NCBI RefSeq assembly: GCF_020623625.1
Contig: NC_060205.1
Location: forward strand, 923,501 to 987,500
Reading direction: 5' to 3'
DNA length: 64,000 bases
DNA from: Saccharomycodes ludwigii
Taxonomy: Eukaryota > Ascomycota > Saccharomycetes > Saccharomycodales > Saccharomycodaceae
Each line of letters opens with the position of its first letter. The first letter of the stretch is position 1. The notes beneath the pieces were generated by a model. It did no database searches. It saw only the letters and a list, made by a program, of their open reading frames with translations, and had not been told where the DNA came from. Positions 42,895-54,053 of the stretch are shown piece by piece. The position numbers and the translations under genes were made by a program.

Positions 42895-43339
42895 TGTTTT
42901 TTTTTTATAAATGAAAAAAAATAATAATTATCTATCGCTTGTTTATAGTTTTTACCTTTTTGGGAAAAAATGTATATACAGTTTCACACTTGTTTGGATT
43001 ATAGCCATTTTAGGAAATTATCAAGAAAGAAAAAAATAAATAAATAAATAAAACAAAACAAAACAAAAAGAAATTAATAAACTACCGCCCAAGCTAAAAA
43101 TGTATAGATATATCTCTCTCTCATTTTTTTTTTTTTTTTTTTTTTTAAATAATTTAGAGCTTAGAAAACTAATCTCATCATTAAACCTTATCCTTTCTTC
43201 TTTCTCTCTTCCTGTATTTTTGATTATAATTTATCTGTATCCGAAATGACAACCTTAATAAGCAAAAAAAAATTAAAATTAAAATCAAAATCAAAATTAA
43301 ATAATTAAATAAATTAGTATACCTAGTAGCTTCATCATA
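42347..43339. other. Divergent promoter region of the F-box gene and MYO1
   Basis: No gene is supported. It contains a T run (about 42869-42895), a small inverted repeat CGGACA ... TGTCCG (42834-42862), a second T run near 43125-43146, and TATCCGAAAT at 43238-43247, about 95 bp before the MYO1 ATG. Confidence 0.6.
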
Positions 43340-46300
43340 ATGTCTAATATCCATTCTTGGTTCTGGATACCAGATAAGCAAAATGTTTTTACAAAGGCGC
43401 AACTGATTACCAAGAATGATAAAACGGCCAAAGTTAAATTGGAAAGAAATGGCGAAATAGAAGATGTCAAAATATCAGAATTAAATGAAGTTAATCCTGC
43501 TTCATTTGACAAGGTTGACGATATGTCAGAACTGACACATTTAAATGAACCCTCCGTTTTATACAATTTAGAAAATAGATATAAAGATGATTTAATTTAT
43601 ACTTATTCTGGTTTATTTCTAGTTGCCATCAATCCATATCATCATTTGACTATCTACAGTCAAAATTATATCAATTTATATCATGGGTCCCCAAAGGAAG
43701 ATACTAAACCACATATTTTTGCCACTGCTGAACTGGCTTATAGAAATTTATTGCAGCAAAAACAGGATCAATCTATATTGGTTACAGGTGAATCCGGTGC
43801 AGGTAAAACTGAAAATACCAAAAAGATTTTACAATATCTAGCATCAATAACCACAAGAGAAACTCAATTGTCCACTTCCACCGCCAACAAGGAATCGTTT
43901 GAACAGAAAATTTTACAAAGTAATCCGATTTTGGAAGCATTTGGTAATGCACAAACCGTTCGTAACAATAATTCTTCTCGATTTGGTAAGTTTATAAAAA
44001 TTGAATTTGATGAATACGGGAAAATAAATGGTGCCCATATAGAATGGTATTTATTGGAAAAGTCAAGGGTTGTTTTACAAAATTCCAAAGAACGTAACTA
44101 TCATATTTTTTATCAATTGCTAGCAGGCATGGACCAGAAAACTTTAACTAAATATGAAATTCCTAATAAAAAGGCTACAAACTGGAACTATTTGAAAAAC
44201 ACAAATCTATCTATTCCTGGTGTGGATGATGGTTCAAATTTTACCGAATTGATAGAAGCCTTCAATACCGTTGGATTTACAACGGAAGAACAAGAAAATA
44301 TTTTCCAAATAATATCAGCAATTCTACATTTGGGTAACATTGAATATACATCCGAGAGATCCGAACAGGCTAGTATTCGAACTGACTTGGCATCCCTGGT
44401 CAAGTTATTGGGGGTAGAGGAAAGGGAATTCAAAGATGCTATTTTAAAACCAAAATCTAAAGCAGGCCGTGAATTTGTTCACAAGTCTAAAAATGCTACT
44501 CAGTCCAGGCACATCGTCAATTCTCTATCTAAAATAATTTATGAAAAATTATTTGCCTTTATAGTAGAACGCATTAATCACAGTTTAAACCATGGTTCTA
44601 TGACAGAAAATTTTATTGGGGTGTTAGATATTGCAGGTTTTGAAATTTTTAAAGATAATTCTTTCGAACAACTTTGTATCAATTATACTAATGAAAAACT
44701 ACAACAGTTTTTCAATCATCACATGTTTGTATTGGAGCAAAATGAATATATGCGTGAAAACATCCAATGGAACTATATCGACTATGGTAATGATTTACAA
44801 CAAACCATTGATTTGATTGAAGGCACAAAACCACCAGGTGTATTGGCTTTATTAGATGAAGAATCAATACTACCCAAAAGTACCGATGACCAATTTTTCG
44901 ATAAATTAATAACCAGCTGGGAATCAAAATCAGATAGATTTAAACGTTCTAAAAAACATAAAATGTTTATACTAAAACATTACGCCGGTGAAGTGGAGTA
45001 TAACATCGACGGCTGGTTGTCTAAAAATAAGGAACCATTGAATGACCATTTGTTAGCCGTTCTATCCAAATCCAACAACACCTTGATCAAAGAATTTTTT
45101 GATTCCGAAGAAATATTGAATACAACAGCAAAAAGTTCCAGGGGCTCCGCTTTTAGAACGCAAGCTCAGCGTCATAAAAAACAATTAAATGAGTTAATTG
45201 AACAATTAACTTCTACTTCTCCCCATTTTGTTAGGTGCATTTTACCAAATAACAAAAAGAAAGCCGCTGAGTTTGATAGAGCTTTGATTTTAGATCAATT
45301 AAGATGTAATGGGGTTTTGGAAGGTATAAGAATTTCACGAGAAGGTTATCCAAATCGTATTTTTTTTAAAGAATTTTACCAACGCTATAGAATCCTGGGT
45401 GATGATCATACTTTCAAACCAGCCGTTAATAATTCCAAAAAGAATTGCGAAATGCTTTTATCTTCATTGAATTTAGATCCAAGCCTTTTTAAAGTGGGTA
45501 ACACTAAATTGTTTTTTAAATCTGGTGTTTTGGCTAAGTTGGAAAATTTTAAACAACAAAAGTTGACCATGCTCACGGATAGGCTTATCGGCATCTTCAA
45601 GGGTAAAAAGCTCAGAAAGGAATATTCTCTAAAATTAAAAAAGCTTCAAGCTGCACAAATCTTGGCTGAAACGTTTACCAAATATAACACTCTAACAGAA
45701 AATCAATGGTACCGGTTATATGTTAACATTAAACCGATGCTATCATCTTCAAAAGATATAAACAAAACAAAAAAAATAGCTGAAACTGTAAAAGTTTTGG
45801 AAAAGAAATTATATGAGGCAGTTGAACTAAACGAAAGCCTAACAAAAAAGAATAAACGCTTGAACAACGAGCTTTTGGAGGTCAAAAATAAATTACAGAA
45901 TGAATCTGATAAATTGCAAAACTTTCAACGACTATTGGTCACAGTCCAACAAAGACAAAAAGAGGTGGAATTAGAAATTTCCCAAAATAAAACGAATGTA
46001 CAAAAATTGGAGCAGGAAAAGGCAGAGGCTCTGACAAAATTGACCAAGGCAAACGACGAAAGTAACAAATATGAAAAACTATTAAACGACTCTAAAATGG
46101 CTATCAAATCTTTGGAAGGTAACAAATTGCAATTGGAACAAAAGGTAAAGTCTACCAACGCTGAATTAGACTCAATTAAATCCAAAGAGTTACAAACCGT
46201 TGAATTTAAAAAAAAACTAGAAGATCAGCTTCATGTTTTGAAAAATTCTGAGAGGGAAAAGTCAGCTATTATCATAGAATTGAACCAAAAATTAAAAGAC

Positions 46301-48844
46301 TCAGATGTGCAATTGGAAGGTAAATTGAAAACATTGGAAAATTCTTTTGGTAAAGCGAGTAAAAATATGATGAAATTAGTTGGAGAAAATAAAAGTTTAC
46401 GTGAACAAATTCAGACAATTCAAGCTGAAAAAAGGGATATTGCAATGAAATTAAAGGCAAGCCAGGAGACTATTGAGCATCTCAATTCACAGACCGTGAA
46501 TCATGCCGAAGACTTGGCCAAGGTGACCAAAGCTAGGGATGAACTTATAGAAGAATACAATAAGGTCCTGGAAGAATTAAAAGAACAGCGTTGTAAATAT
46601 GTTGACTACCAAAAACAGGCTGAAAAGTTAAAAGCGGACTATGTAGAGTTGCAAAATAAGTTTGAGGAAGAACTAAGGGCTAAAGAACTTGAAAAAAAGA
46701 ATCTAATGGAAAATTCTGAATTGAACGATAAAATTAGTGAACTAGAAGCTGAGCTTGCAAAACAAGGTTCCTTGAATCAATATCTACATGAAAAGTTATT
46801 GAGCAGTGAATTATACCCTAATGGCTTTAATTTTTCAAGTGGTGCCAAAAAAAATAGTTCTTCGTATGAAGATTTGGCACTTCAACTAAAACAAGTAAAC
46901 TATCAATTACAAAAGATTATCAAAGAAAAGGAAGATTGTATATCGAGGATAACTTTCCTAAAGACAAGATTAGCATCTGCTTCTTTCGATAATCAGATTA
47001 TGCGCAATCAAATTAAGCAATTAAAGGAAATTGTTACTACCCAGGTGCCAAACATTAAAGACATTGATGAAGTTTTGAAGACGTGTGGCCAAGTCGATTA
47101 TAACCAAGAGAAATTGATTCTAGAGATAGATGATTTACGGAGAGAATTGCAAAAAGAGAGAAGGGCTCGAGAAGATGCTGAAAATGTAAGTAACTTATTA
47201 AGTACCAAAATTACTAACATGAGCAGAGTTGATCTACACTCTATTGTATCTGATTTACAATTTGAGCGTGGATTACCAACAAAAACTTTGCCGTTTAGTG
47301 ATTCCTATAATACTTACAATGCCAATAGTGACCTTATAACACGTTTCCAAAATGATATTTCAAAGTATAAATTGGAAAATATGAAATTAAAGGATGCTTT
47401 AAATAATTATCATTCCAGAATGATGAACTTAAAAAACGAATTTTTAGCCAGTCAATCTAAGGAAAAAATGCTACATTCTGAATTGGATGCCCTTCACGAG
47501 GATTTTTCTATTGCTGAAAAGCAAAATTCATTGTTTTCATCTACTATCATGACCTACAAACAGCAGTATGAATCTTGTGCTAATGATTTAATGATTGCTG
47601 AAACAGAATTGAAAGAAATCAATTATGCCTTGAATCAATCAACTAATAATATCCAAAAATTGGAAGCCTATATTAAAAACCTAAAGTCACAGGGAAGACA
47701 AAATGAAAAGTTATTGTGGGAAAAAGATCAAGAACTAAATGAGTTGGAAGATCGATTAGATTCAAAAGATATTGAATTGCAAAAGTTAAAAAAGATAAAT
47801 ATGATGATGAAGGATGATATTGATGATTTGGCTACAAGATTACAAGACACAACCAGGGATGACAAATATATGGAGCAGATAGAGATGATGAACATTAAAT
47901 TGAACGAATTTGCTAGATCAGAGATTACTTTAAAAAAGGAAATTTCTTCGTTGAACTTTGATTTAGAGTCTTTGGAAAAAGAAGCTAATGAAAAAATCTC
48001 TGAATTGCTAAGGCAAAACGAGCATTATTTGGATGTTATTGAAGAACTAGGTGCTGACAAAGACAATTTGGAAACTGAGGTTGATCATTTGACCAACAAA
48101 CTAGAATCCTTGACAAGTGAAAATGATAAGTTAAACGATAGTATTGGAAAGCTAATTGAAGCTAATACCAGGTTTAAGGATGATAGGGAAATTTTATTAA
48201 ACGAGTTAGACGATAAAGATGATGAAATGGAAAAGAGTGCCAATTCTACCCACAACATAAAGAATGAGTTGGTTTCATTGAAAAATACATTAAAAGCTCA
48301 AGAAGAACGAACGAGACAAGGGGAACTTTTGTTGAATCAATTGAAAGAGGATAATGAAAACTTAGAATTAGAACTAGATGAGCAAAAAAAGGAGAATATC
48401 GATTTGCATGAAGAAAATAGAGTTTTGGGTGAAGAAAACAATAATTTACATTCCTTGTTGGAGAAATTAAAACAAAAGATACCAGATGCAACAGAGAAAA
48501 ATGTTTGGTTAACACGTATTCATGAATTAGAGGAGAAATATCGTAAGGAAACTGGTGCAAAATATGCTTTAATGAAAGATTATAAAGCAATGGAAAAAGA
48601 GGTTGAAGATATGACCGAAAAGATTGAACAGCAGGCAGAGGCCTTAGTTATGGCTAATAGGGATCGGGAAGACTTTGATAAAGAGATTAATGAATACTTA
48701 ATGCAAATGAAAGAAATGGATAAAAAATTAGTTTCTCAAGGGACTCACTTACACAATGTTGAAAGAGACAATGATTATTATAGATCAAAAGTAGCTGCAT
48801 TAGAAAAGGAATTGGAGATGTGGAAACAAAGATATACCGTTTGA
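43340..48844 (+). CDS. MYO1: Class II myosin heavy chain Myo1
   Basis: Myo1 is the conventional myosin of the cytokinetic actomyosin ring at the bud neck. The 1834 residues compare with about 1928 in S. cerevisiae. An N-terminal SH3-like segment (about 1-55) precedes the motor domain. The motor has P-loop GESGAGKT at 150-157, switch I NNSSRFGKF, switch II DIAGFE, and the relay/SH region LRCNGVLEGIRI. A weak IQ-like neck follows at about 760-800. From about residue 815 to the end runs a long coiled coil, broken by a few non-helical stretches (around 1155-1175 and 1310-1335), as expected for a two-headed myosin. All nucleotide-site motifs are intact. It sits between the YHR022C counterpart and MAS2, as in S. 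cerevisiae. Confidence 0.97.
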   Translation: MSNIHSWFWIPDKQNVFTKAQLITKNDKTAKVKLERNGEIEDVKISELNEVNPASFDKVDDMSELTHLNEPSVLYNLENRYKDDLIYTYSGLFLVAINPYHHLTIYSQNYINLYHGSPKEDTKPHIFATAELAYRNLLQQKQDQSILVTGESGAGKTENTKKILQYLASITTRETQLSTSTANKESFEQKILQSNPILEAFGNAQTVRNNNSSRFGKFIKIEFDEYGKINGAHIEWYLLEKSRVVLQNSKERNYHIFYQLLAGMDQKTLTKYEIPNKKATNWNYLKNTNLSIPGVDDGSNFTELIEAFNTVGFTTEEQENIFQIISAILHLGNIEYTSERSEQASIRTDLASLVKLLGVEEREFKDAILKPKSKAGREFVHKSKNATQSRHIVNSLSKIIYEKLFAFIVERINHSLNHGSMTENFIGVLDIAGFEIFKDNSFEQLCINYTNEKLQQFFNHHMFVLEQNEYMRENIQWNYIDYGNDLQQTIDLIEGTKPPGVLALLDEESILPKSTDDQFFDKLITSWESKSDRFKRSKKHKMFILKHYAGEVEYNIDGWLSKNKEPLNDHLLAVLSKSNNTLIKEFFDSEEILNTTAKSSRGSAFRTQAQRHKKQLNELIEQLTSTSPHFVRCILPNNKKKAAEFDRALILDQLRCNGVLEGIRISREGYPNRIFFKEFYQRYRILGDDHTFKPAVNNSKKNCEMLLSSLNLDPSLFKVGNTKLFFKSGVLAKLENFKQQKLTMLTDRLIGIFKGKKLRKEYSLKLKKLQAAQILAETFTKYNTLTENQWYRLYVNIKPMLSSSKDINKTKKIAETVKVLEKKLYEAVELNESLTKKNKRLNNELLEVKNKLQNESDKLQNFQRLLVTVQQRQKEVELEISQNKTNVQKLEQEKAEALTKLTKANDESNKYEKLLNDSKMAIKSLEGNKLQLEQKVKSTNAELDSIKSKELQTVEFKKKLEDQLHVLKNSEREKSAIIIELNQKLKDSDVQLEGKLKTLENSFGKASKNMMKLVGENKSLREQIQTIQAEKRDIAMKLKASQETIEHLNSQTVNHAEDLAKVTKARDELIEEYNKVLEELKEQRCKYVDYQKQAEKLKADYVELQNKFEEELRAKELEKKNLMENSELNDKISELEAELAKQGSLNQYLHEKLLSSELYPNGFNFSSGAKKNSSSYEDLALQLKQVNYQLQKIIKEKEDCISRITFLKTRLASASFDNQIMRNQIKQLKEIVTTQVPNIKDIDEVLKTCGQVDYNQEKLILEIDDLRRELQKERRAREDAENVSNLLSTKITNMSRVDLHSIVSDLQFERGLPTKTLPFSDSYNTYNANSDLITRFQNDISKYKLENMKLKDALNNYHSRMMNLKNEFLASQSKEKMLHSELDALHEDFSIAEKQNSLFSSTIMTYKQQYESCANDLMIAETELKEINYALNQSTNNIQKLEAYIKNLKSQGRQNEKLLWEKDQELNELEDRLDSKDIELQKLKKINMMMKDDIDDLATRLQDTTRDDKYMEQIEMMNIKLNEFARSEITLKKEISSLNFDLESLEKEANEKISELLRQNEHYLDVIEELGADKDNLETEVDHLTNKLESLTSENDKLNDSIGKLIEANTRFKDDREILLNELDDKDDEMEKSANSTHNIKNELVSLKNTLKAQEERTRQGELLLNQLKEDNENLELELDEQKKENIDLHEENRVLGEENNNLHSLLEKLKQKIPDATEKNVWLTRIHELEEKYRKETGAKYALMKDYKAMEKEVEDMTEKIEQQAEALVMANRDREDFDKEINEYLMQMKEMDKKLVSQGTHLHNVERDNDYYRSKVAALEKELEMWKQRYTV

Positions 48845-49333
48845 GGATGGTACACACATATATATATATATATATATTTCCCCCTCCCCTTATTTTGCAT
48901 ACTTTCATTTTTCTTTCTTTCTTTCTTTTTTTTTTTTTTTTTTTTATTTATTTCTACTCTTCATTTCTGTTTCATGAATATTTTAATATTTTTATTATTA
49001 TTTTTATTTTTGTTTTTATTACTTTTTTTATAGCTTCAACCATAATAAATAATGCAAGTTCCCTCATCTCTCCTTTTATTGTTATAAGTAATATATTTAC
49101 AAGATATTGTTTTTCCATCCCTCTTCTTGATATAGTTGGTTTTACCAAAAAAAAAAAAAAAAAAAAAAAGCATATATAATATTATAGTTAAAACAGAAAA
49201 TGTCAAAAAAAAAAAAGAAAAACACTAATATTATTATTTCTGACTTGCACACGTCAAAAAAAAAATTACATATATATACATGAGATCAAATGTGTGTCAT
49301 ACATAGATTATTTAGCAAAGAAAAGGGATGAGT
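48845..49333. other. Convergent 3' region between MYO1 and MAS2
   Basis: 3' flanks only. A TA run (48857-48877) follows the MYO1 stop, then a T run near 48927-48945 and an A run at 49148-49168. I see no gene. Confidence 0.6.
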
Positions 49334-50812
49334 TCAAAACCAATTTTTTTTTTGTTTTGGTACCTCTAATTTCGGATAGTTCCCCAAACCGTAATATCTC
49401 AAAACAGTTTCAACATCACCGAATTTATCTCTTGGACCTTGCATAATAACAGTAGCTTTACCAGTGCCTTCGCCTCTATTAGAAACTTTGCCAGTAAAAA
49501 TCATTTCGGCGACTCTTCTTATATCTTCAGGAGTTACCTTCTCGATATTATTAATCATTTCCTGGACAGGCACTTTATAACCATCTAAGGATATTTGTCT
49601 ACCCAAATCCTCTAATTCCACAATTTTGGATTCTAAATTCATCAGCAATGAACTTTTCAATTGATTCTTAGCCCTGTTAATCTCATCCATGGTTAATTTA
49701 TCTTTACCGGTGGAAAACGTGTTTGCCATCTGCTGTGCCAATAACTCACCCATGACATGAGCAGCTTGTGGTACACAAGACAAGGATATCCCGAAAATAG
49801 CAGAATCACTGTAAGCGTGGTTAAATGCCACGCAATTTTCTACAAATCCATACAAGTTCAAAACATGAGTGTACAACCTGCTATACATACCTTTACCTGG
49901 ACCGCCGGCACTAAACGAGCCTCCTCCACCCAATAATATTTGCAAAGTTGCAGCTGCATAAATATCAGGGTGGCTGATAGGCAAGCCTTCAAAACCAATG
50001 TACATATGATATAATTCTGGCAAGCCACCATAAACTGGGCCTTGTGGAATACAAGTTTCGCCGCCTGTGTAATGGGCTGGTTTGATTTTATGAGCATATG
50101 GATGATGCGATTTCATATCACCAAAGTATTTTTCAGTGTATTTAATGGCTGTTTCATGATCCACACTAACAAATGCGGCAGTAATGTTTTCCGGATTATA
50201 AAACTTGTTTCTATAATCTTTGAGTAAATACCTCGAAACATTTGGAACTAATTCACGGGGACATAATAATGGGGAACCCAATGTCTCACCACCATAAGCT
50301 GTATTGTGTAATAATTCTGGCAAAATTAAATCAGATTTATTCCAAACTTCATCAATTTCATAAGAAGCGGTTTTTTTTTGTTCTTCGACTTCTTCTTCTG
50401 TAATACGTGGGAACCTAACCGTCTCAGCCATTAGCTTGAACATTGCTTCTAAATCATTATTAAAAACAGAAGCTTGGTACATCATGGTTTCTCTTGAAGA
50501 TGAACATTGATAATTTCCACCCAACAACTCCAAAGTCTCCGTCATTTCTCTACCCGAAATGTTTTCTGTCGATTGAAAGGCCAAGCGGTCCATGAAATGA
50601 GTACATCCCTTTAACTTAGGTGTTTCGAATCTAGAGCCCGCTTTAATGTACAATCCCAGGGCAGAAAAATGGCCCGGAACATTATTTGTAGCCACTTTGA
50701 CCCCATTATCCAAAGTTGTCAAAGTGTAGTCTTTTGTTGAATATAATCTTTTTTTAATTAGGTCAATGGTTGTTTTACCAAATTTGTTGGGAAATGATGA
50801 TGATTTTAACAT
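49334..50812 (-). CDS. MAS2: Mitochondrial processing peptidase alpha subunit Mas2
   Basis: Mas2 recognises presequences for the matrix processing peptidase, with catalysis supplied by the beta subunit Mas1. The 492 residues compare with 482 in S. cerevisiae. The first ~25 residues are Ser/Lys-rich with few acidic residues, a probable presequence. The M16 fold begins at [14 protein letters not shown]. The metal-binding motif of active M16 peptidases (HxxEH) is replaced by HFMDRLAF, as expected for an alpha subunit. The substrate-binding glycine-rich loop is intact at about residues 290-302 ([15 protein letters not shown]). The gene is divergent from THR1, as in YHR024C-YHR025W. Confidence 0.96.
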   Translation of the reverse strand: MLKSSSFPNKFGKTTIDLIKKRLYSTKDYTLTTLDNGVKVATNNVPGHFSALGLYIKAGSRFETPKLKGCTHFMDRLAFQSTENISGREMTETLELLGGNYQCSSSRETMMYQASVFNNDLEAMFKLMAETVRFPRITEEEVEEQKKTASYEIDEVWNKSDLILPELLHNTAYGGETLGSPLLCPRELVPNVSRYLLKDYRNKFYNPENITAAFVSVDHETAIKYTEKYFGDMKSHHPYAHKIKPAHYTGGETCIPQGPVYGGLPELYHMYIGFEGLPISHPDIYAAATLQILLGGGGSFSAGGPGKGMYSRLYTHVLNLYGFVENCVAFNHAYSDSAIFGISLSCVPQAAHVMGELLAQQMANTFSTGKDKLTMDEINRAKNQLKSSLLMNLESKIVELEDLGRQISLDGYKVPVQEMINNIEKVTPEDIRRVAEMIFTGKVSNRGEGTGKATVIMQGPRDKFGDVETVLRYYGLGNYPKLEVPKQKKNWF

Positions 50813-51197
50813 TTTTTTTTATTTTTTTTTTCAAAGAATGATGTTGTTTATATTTTCAATTTAATTTTATCCTTTTACTTATATTTTTATTAATTGTTAG
50901 TGTATTTAGTTGGGTTGTTTATTAGTAATTCAGTTTGAATTATATTGTATAATTTTTTTTCATTTGATTTTGAATTTTGTTTTAGGAAAGTGAAAAGGAC
51001 ATATTTTATCACCGTGAGAGCATTTCCTACAAGTCCGAGATACCGAATTCGACCTTTTGTTTTGAGTCTGTTATTTCGGTATTTCGGACTTTCAGTGGGG
51101 ATATATGATATATTATATATATATATTTTTTTTTTTCTTTTTTCTTTTTTCTTTTCTTATGGAAAATTTTTTTGAAAGCTGGCAAACTTAAAAATGG

Positions 51198-51230
<33 letters not shown>

Positions 51231-51311
51231 TGAAAAAAAAAAAAAATTATAATAATAAAATATTTGTATATACCTGAAGAGGAACAAACTCATAAAAGTA
51301 CAAATTGAATA
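50813..51311. other. Divergent MAS2-THR1 promoter region
   Basis: No gene is seen. The central part holds the inverted CCGAA-type repeat with a Gcn4-like site (51031-51091, separate entry). To its right are a TA/T run (51113-51136) and a long A run (about 51199-51228), typical of a nucleosome-depleted promoter before the THR1 ATG. Confidence 0.65.
51031..51091. promoter_or_regulatory. 17-nt inverted repeat of CCGAA dimers flanking a Gcn4-like site
   Basis: Arm 1 (51031-51047) is AAGTCCGAGATACCGAA. Arm 2 (51075-51091) is its reverse complement with one change in 17. Each arm holds two CCGA(A) units 8 bp apart. The spacer contains TGAGTC (51063-51068), a Gcn4-type half of TGASTCA. In S. cerevisiae THR1 is under general amino-acid control, which makes the Gcn4 reading sensible. 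The repeat itself fits no site I know. Confidence 0.6.
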
Positions 51312-52382
51312 ATGGTCCGCAAATTCGAAATTAAAGTTCCAGCTTCATCAGCTAACATAGGCCCGGGTTATGATGTTTTGGGTATTGGTTTGTCTTTATA
51401 TTTAACCTTGGATGTCTCCATTGACCCAAAAGATGTCGAAGAAACTAATTCTGATCCAAACAACTGTAAATTGACATACACCCCCGAAAGTGAAGGCTTT
51501 GATTCTGTTCCGTTGGAAAGCGATAAAAATTTAATTACTAAAACAGCCTTGTACGTTTTGCGTTGCAACGATATTAGAACCTTTCCAACGGGAACTAAAA
51601 TTATAATTGATAATCCAATTCCTTTGGGTCGTGGTTTGGGTTCTAGTGGTGCCGCTGTTGTGGCTGGTGTTATGTTAGGTAATGAGGTGGGTCAATTAAA
51701 CTTTAGTAAGCAACGCATGTTGGACTATTGCCTAATGATTGAGCGTCATCCAGATAATATCTCTGCTGCTATGATGGGTGGTTTTGTTGGCTCATTTTTA
51801 CGTGATTTAACACCACAAGAAGTGGAAAGAAGAGAAATCCCATTGAGTGAAGTATTAGATACACCAAGTGGTGGCGATGATACCGGTTTAACACCACCTT
51901 TACCACCAACTCTCATTAGTAGGTTTATTAAATATAACTGGAGTGAGCCAATTAGGTGCATTGCTGTTATTCCAAACTTTGAAGTGTCCACTGCGGATTC
52001 TAGAGGTGTTTTACCAAAAGCCTATACTGTTCAAGACTTGGTTTTTAATTTACAAAGACTAGCTGTTTTGACCACTGCTTTAACTCAAAATCCGCCTAAC
52101 CCTGAATTAATCTATGCAGCTATGCAAGATAGAGTCCATCAACCTTATAGGAAAACTTTAATTCCGGGTTTACCTGAAATTTTACAGTCAGTTACTCCAA
52201 AGACACATCCAGGTTTGTTAGGTATCTGTTTATCAGGTGCTGGTCCAACCATTTTGGCTCTAGCCACAGACAATTTTGAGGATATAGCTCATGAAATTAT
52301 TAATCAATTTTCCAAAAAGCATATTTCTTGTAATTGGAAGTTGCTCGATGTTGCTAATGAAGGTTCAACTGTTATTAAAAAA

Positions 52383-52385
<3 letters not shown>
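51312..52385 (+). CDS. THR1: Homoserine kinase
   Basis: Thr1 phosphorylates homoserine, the first of the two committed steps to threonine. The 357 residues match the S. cerevisiae length of 357. It is a GHMP kinase: an N-terminal PASSANIGPGYDVLG motif, the ATP-binding glycine-rich loop PLGRGLGSSGAAVV at about 103-116, and a C-terminal LSGAGPTILAL motif. A short acidic or Gly-rich loop (SGGDDTG) near 190 also fits the family. The protein is cytosolic. It lies between MAS2 and VMA16, as in YHR024C-YHR025W-YHR026W, and its upstream region has a Gcn4-like site. All motifs are intact. Confidence 0.97.
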
Positions 52386-52427
<42 letters not shown>

Positions 52428-52882
52428 CTTGATCTTTTCTTCTTTTTTTTTTTTTTTTAATGGAATGACTTTTAGCTAACTTGTTATCATTAAAATGGTA
52501 AAATGGCTTTTAAAAAAACATTTGTATCACGTGATTTTGCTTTAAATTATTTGCTCGGGTAATCTAACTCAATTTTTTTTTTTTTTTTTTTTTTTTTTCT
52601 TTTTTTTCGTTTTTTCATGGCTGCAAAAAAAAATAAAATTGAAAAAATTTTTGAAAGTTTGTGTGTTCGATACTTTTCTTACTTTTATGCCTCAATGATA
52701 TATTATATACAGTTGCTTCCCTAAAAAAGAAAAAACAAAAAAAAAAAAAAAAAAGTTGTAATTATTATACCATTATTAATAATAATAATACTATTAATAA
52801 TATAAGTAATTAAGTGATTCTGTAGATAGAGAAACCACTTTATTTAAACACCATTGATCATAACAGGTAAACTATTAAACAA
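52386..52882. other. THR1 3' flank and VMA16 promoter
   Basis: A TA dinucleotide run directly follows the THR1 stop codon (52386-52421), then a T run. A Cbf1-type palindrome and a Reb1-type site lie at 52526-52562, followed by T-rich and A-rich runs before the VMA16 ATG. No gene is seen. Confidence 0.65.
52526..52562. promoter_or_regulatory. Cbf1-type E-box and Reb1-type site upstream of VMA16
   Basis: ATCACGTGAT at 52526-52535 is a perfect 10-bp palindrome around the CACGTG E-box bound by Cbf1. CGGGTAA at 52556-52562 is a Reb1 core. Both lie about 320-357 bp upstream of the VMA16 ATG. The matches are exact; occupancy is inferred from S. cerevisiae factors. Confidence 0.6.
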
Positions 52883-53530
52883 ATGTCTACCAAAAGCAAT
52901 AGCGATTCTTTGACAATGGGAATTCCAATTCCATCCATTTCTAGCATTTTTAAATACACAATATTAACCATAGCAACAATATACGCAGGTTATAAAGTTT
53001 TTTTGGGACATGGTGAAGACATAAATTTTGGTAAATTTTTTTCTAAAACTTCACCATATTTCTGGGCCAATTTAGGTATAGCTTTATGTATAGGGTTAAG
53101 TGTTTTCGGTGCAGCTTGGGGGATTTTTATTACTGGGTCTTCAGTAATTGGTGCCGGTGTTAGAGCACCACGTATTACCACTAAGAATTTAATTAGCATT
53201 ATTTTTTGTGAAGTTGTGGCAATTTACGGTTTAATCATGTCCATTGTATTCAGTTCCAAGGTCACTGTAGCATCTCCAGAAACAGTATTTTCTCATAGCA
53301 ACATGTATACAGGTTTTTCTTTGTTTTGGGCTGGCTTAACCGTTGGGGCCTGTAATTTGATTTGCGGTATTTCTGTCGGTATCACTGGTGCTACAGCTGC
53401 TATAGCTGATGCTGCAGATAGTGCCTTATTTGTCAAGATTTTAGTTATTGAAATTTTTGGTTCTATTTTGGGATTGTTGGGCTTGATTGTTGGTCTATTA
53501 ATGGGTGGTAAAGCTGTAGAAATGAAGTGA
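52883..53530 (+). CDS. VMA16: V-ATPase c'' proteolipid subunit Vma16
   Basis: Vma16 (Ppa1) is one of the proteolipids of the membrane rotor of the vacuolar proton pump. The 215 residues compare with 213 in S. cerevisiae. Five hydrophobic segments are visible: one N-terminal (about 22-42), then four in two hairpins. The proton-carrying acidic residue is Glu110 in [11 protein letters not shown], matching Glu108 of yeast Vma16. The Gly-rich helices ([17 protein letters not shown] and [12 protein letters not shown]) are typical of c-ring packing. The first ATG is used; a second Met at residue 12 would give a protein shorter than the yeast one. It follows THR1 in the same direction, as in YHR025W-YHR026W. 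Confidence 0.96.
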   Translation: MSTKSNSDSLTMGIPIPSISSIFKYTILTIATIYAGYKVFLGHGEDINFGKFFSKTSPYFWANLGIALCIGLSVFGAAWGIFITGSSVIGAGVRAPRITTKNLISIIFCEVVAIYGLIMSIVFSSKVTVASPETVFSHSNMYTGFSLFWAGLTVGACNLICGISVGITGATAAIADAADSALFVKILVIEIFGSILGLLGLIVGLLMGGKAVEMK

Positions 53531-54053
53531 GTTCTTTATTTCCTCTTTTTCCCCCTTTTTTTTTTTCAGAAATTAAATGCAAATAAGAATAATATAATCA
53601 AGTATAATTGTTTCTACTATTAAAAAAAAAATTTGTGTCTAATACGAATGTTTTATTTTTTTTATTTTAAGAAACTAAAGCAATTAAATAAAGAACAGAG
53701 GTTTCTGATGTTTTAAAATATATATATATATATATATATGTATGTATATTTAGTATAACTTCTATAATCATATATATATATATATATATATATGTATTAC
53801 TCTTATTAAATGCTTGGTATGAACACATTCTTAATGCAAGGAGAATCCAGCGCGTCAGTTAAAAATAACCAATTATCCAACCAAGATGGGAGATATTATC
53901 TTAATACACAAACAATTATATAATACTAAAAATGAGGGAAAAAAAAAAAAATTAAAATTAAAAATAGAAAAATAAAAAATAAAAAAGAATAATTTATATG
54001 CACAATTTAAATACTAATTTTCTTTTTCTGCCTTCCATGTGTTAGTATTAGCA
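53531..54053. other. Convergent 3' region between VMA16 and RPN1
   Basis: 3' flanks only. Two TA runs lie at about 53718-53740 and 53770-53793, with an A run near 53939-53951. I see no gene. Confidence 0.6.

Noticed and set aside
52526-52640. ATCACGTGAT as CDEI of a point centromere.
   Set aside because: It is a perfect CDEI match and is followed by AT-rich DNA, but no CDEIII-like CCG core is found at 80-170 bp on the correct side. A Cbf1 promoter site explains it.
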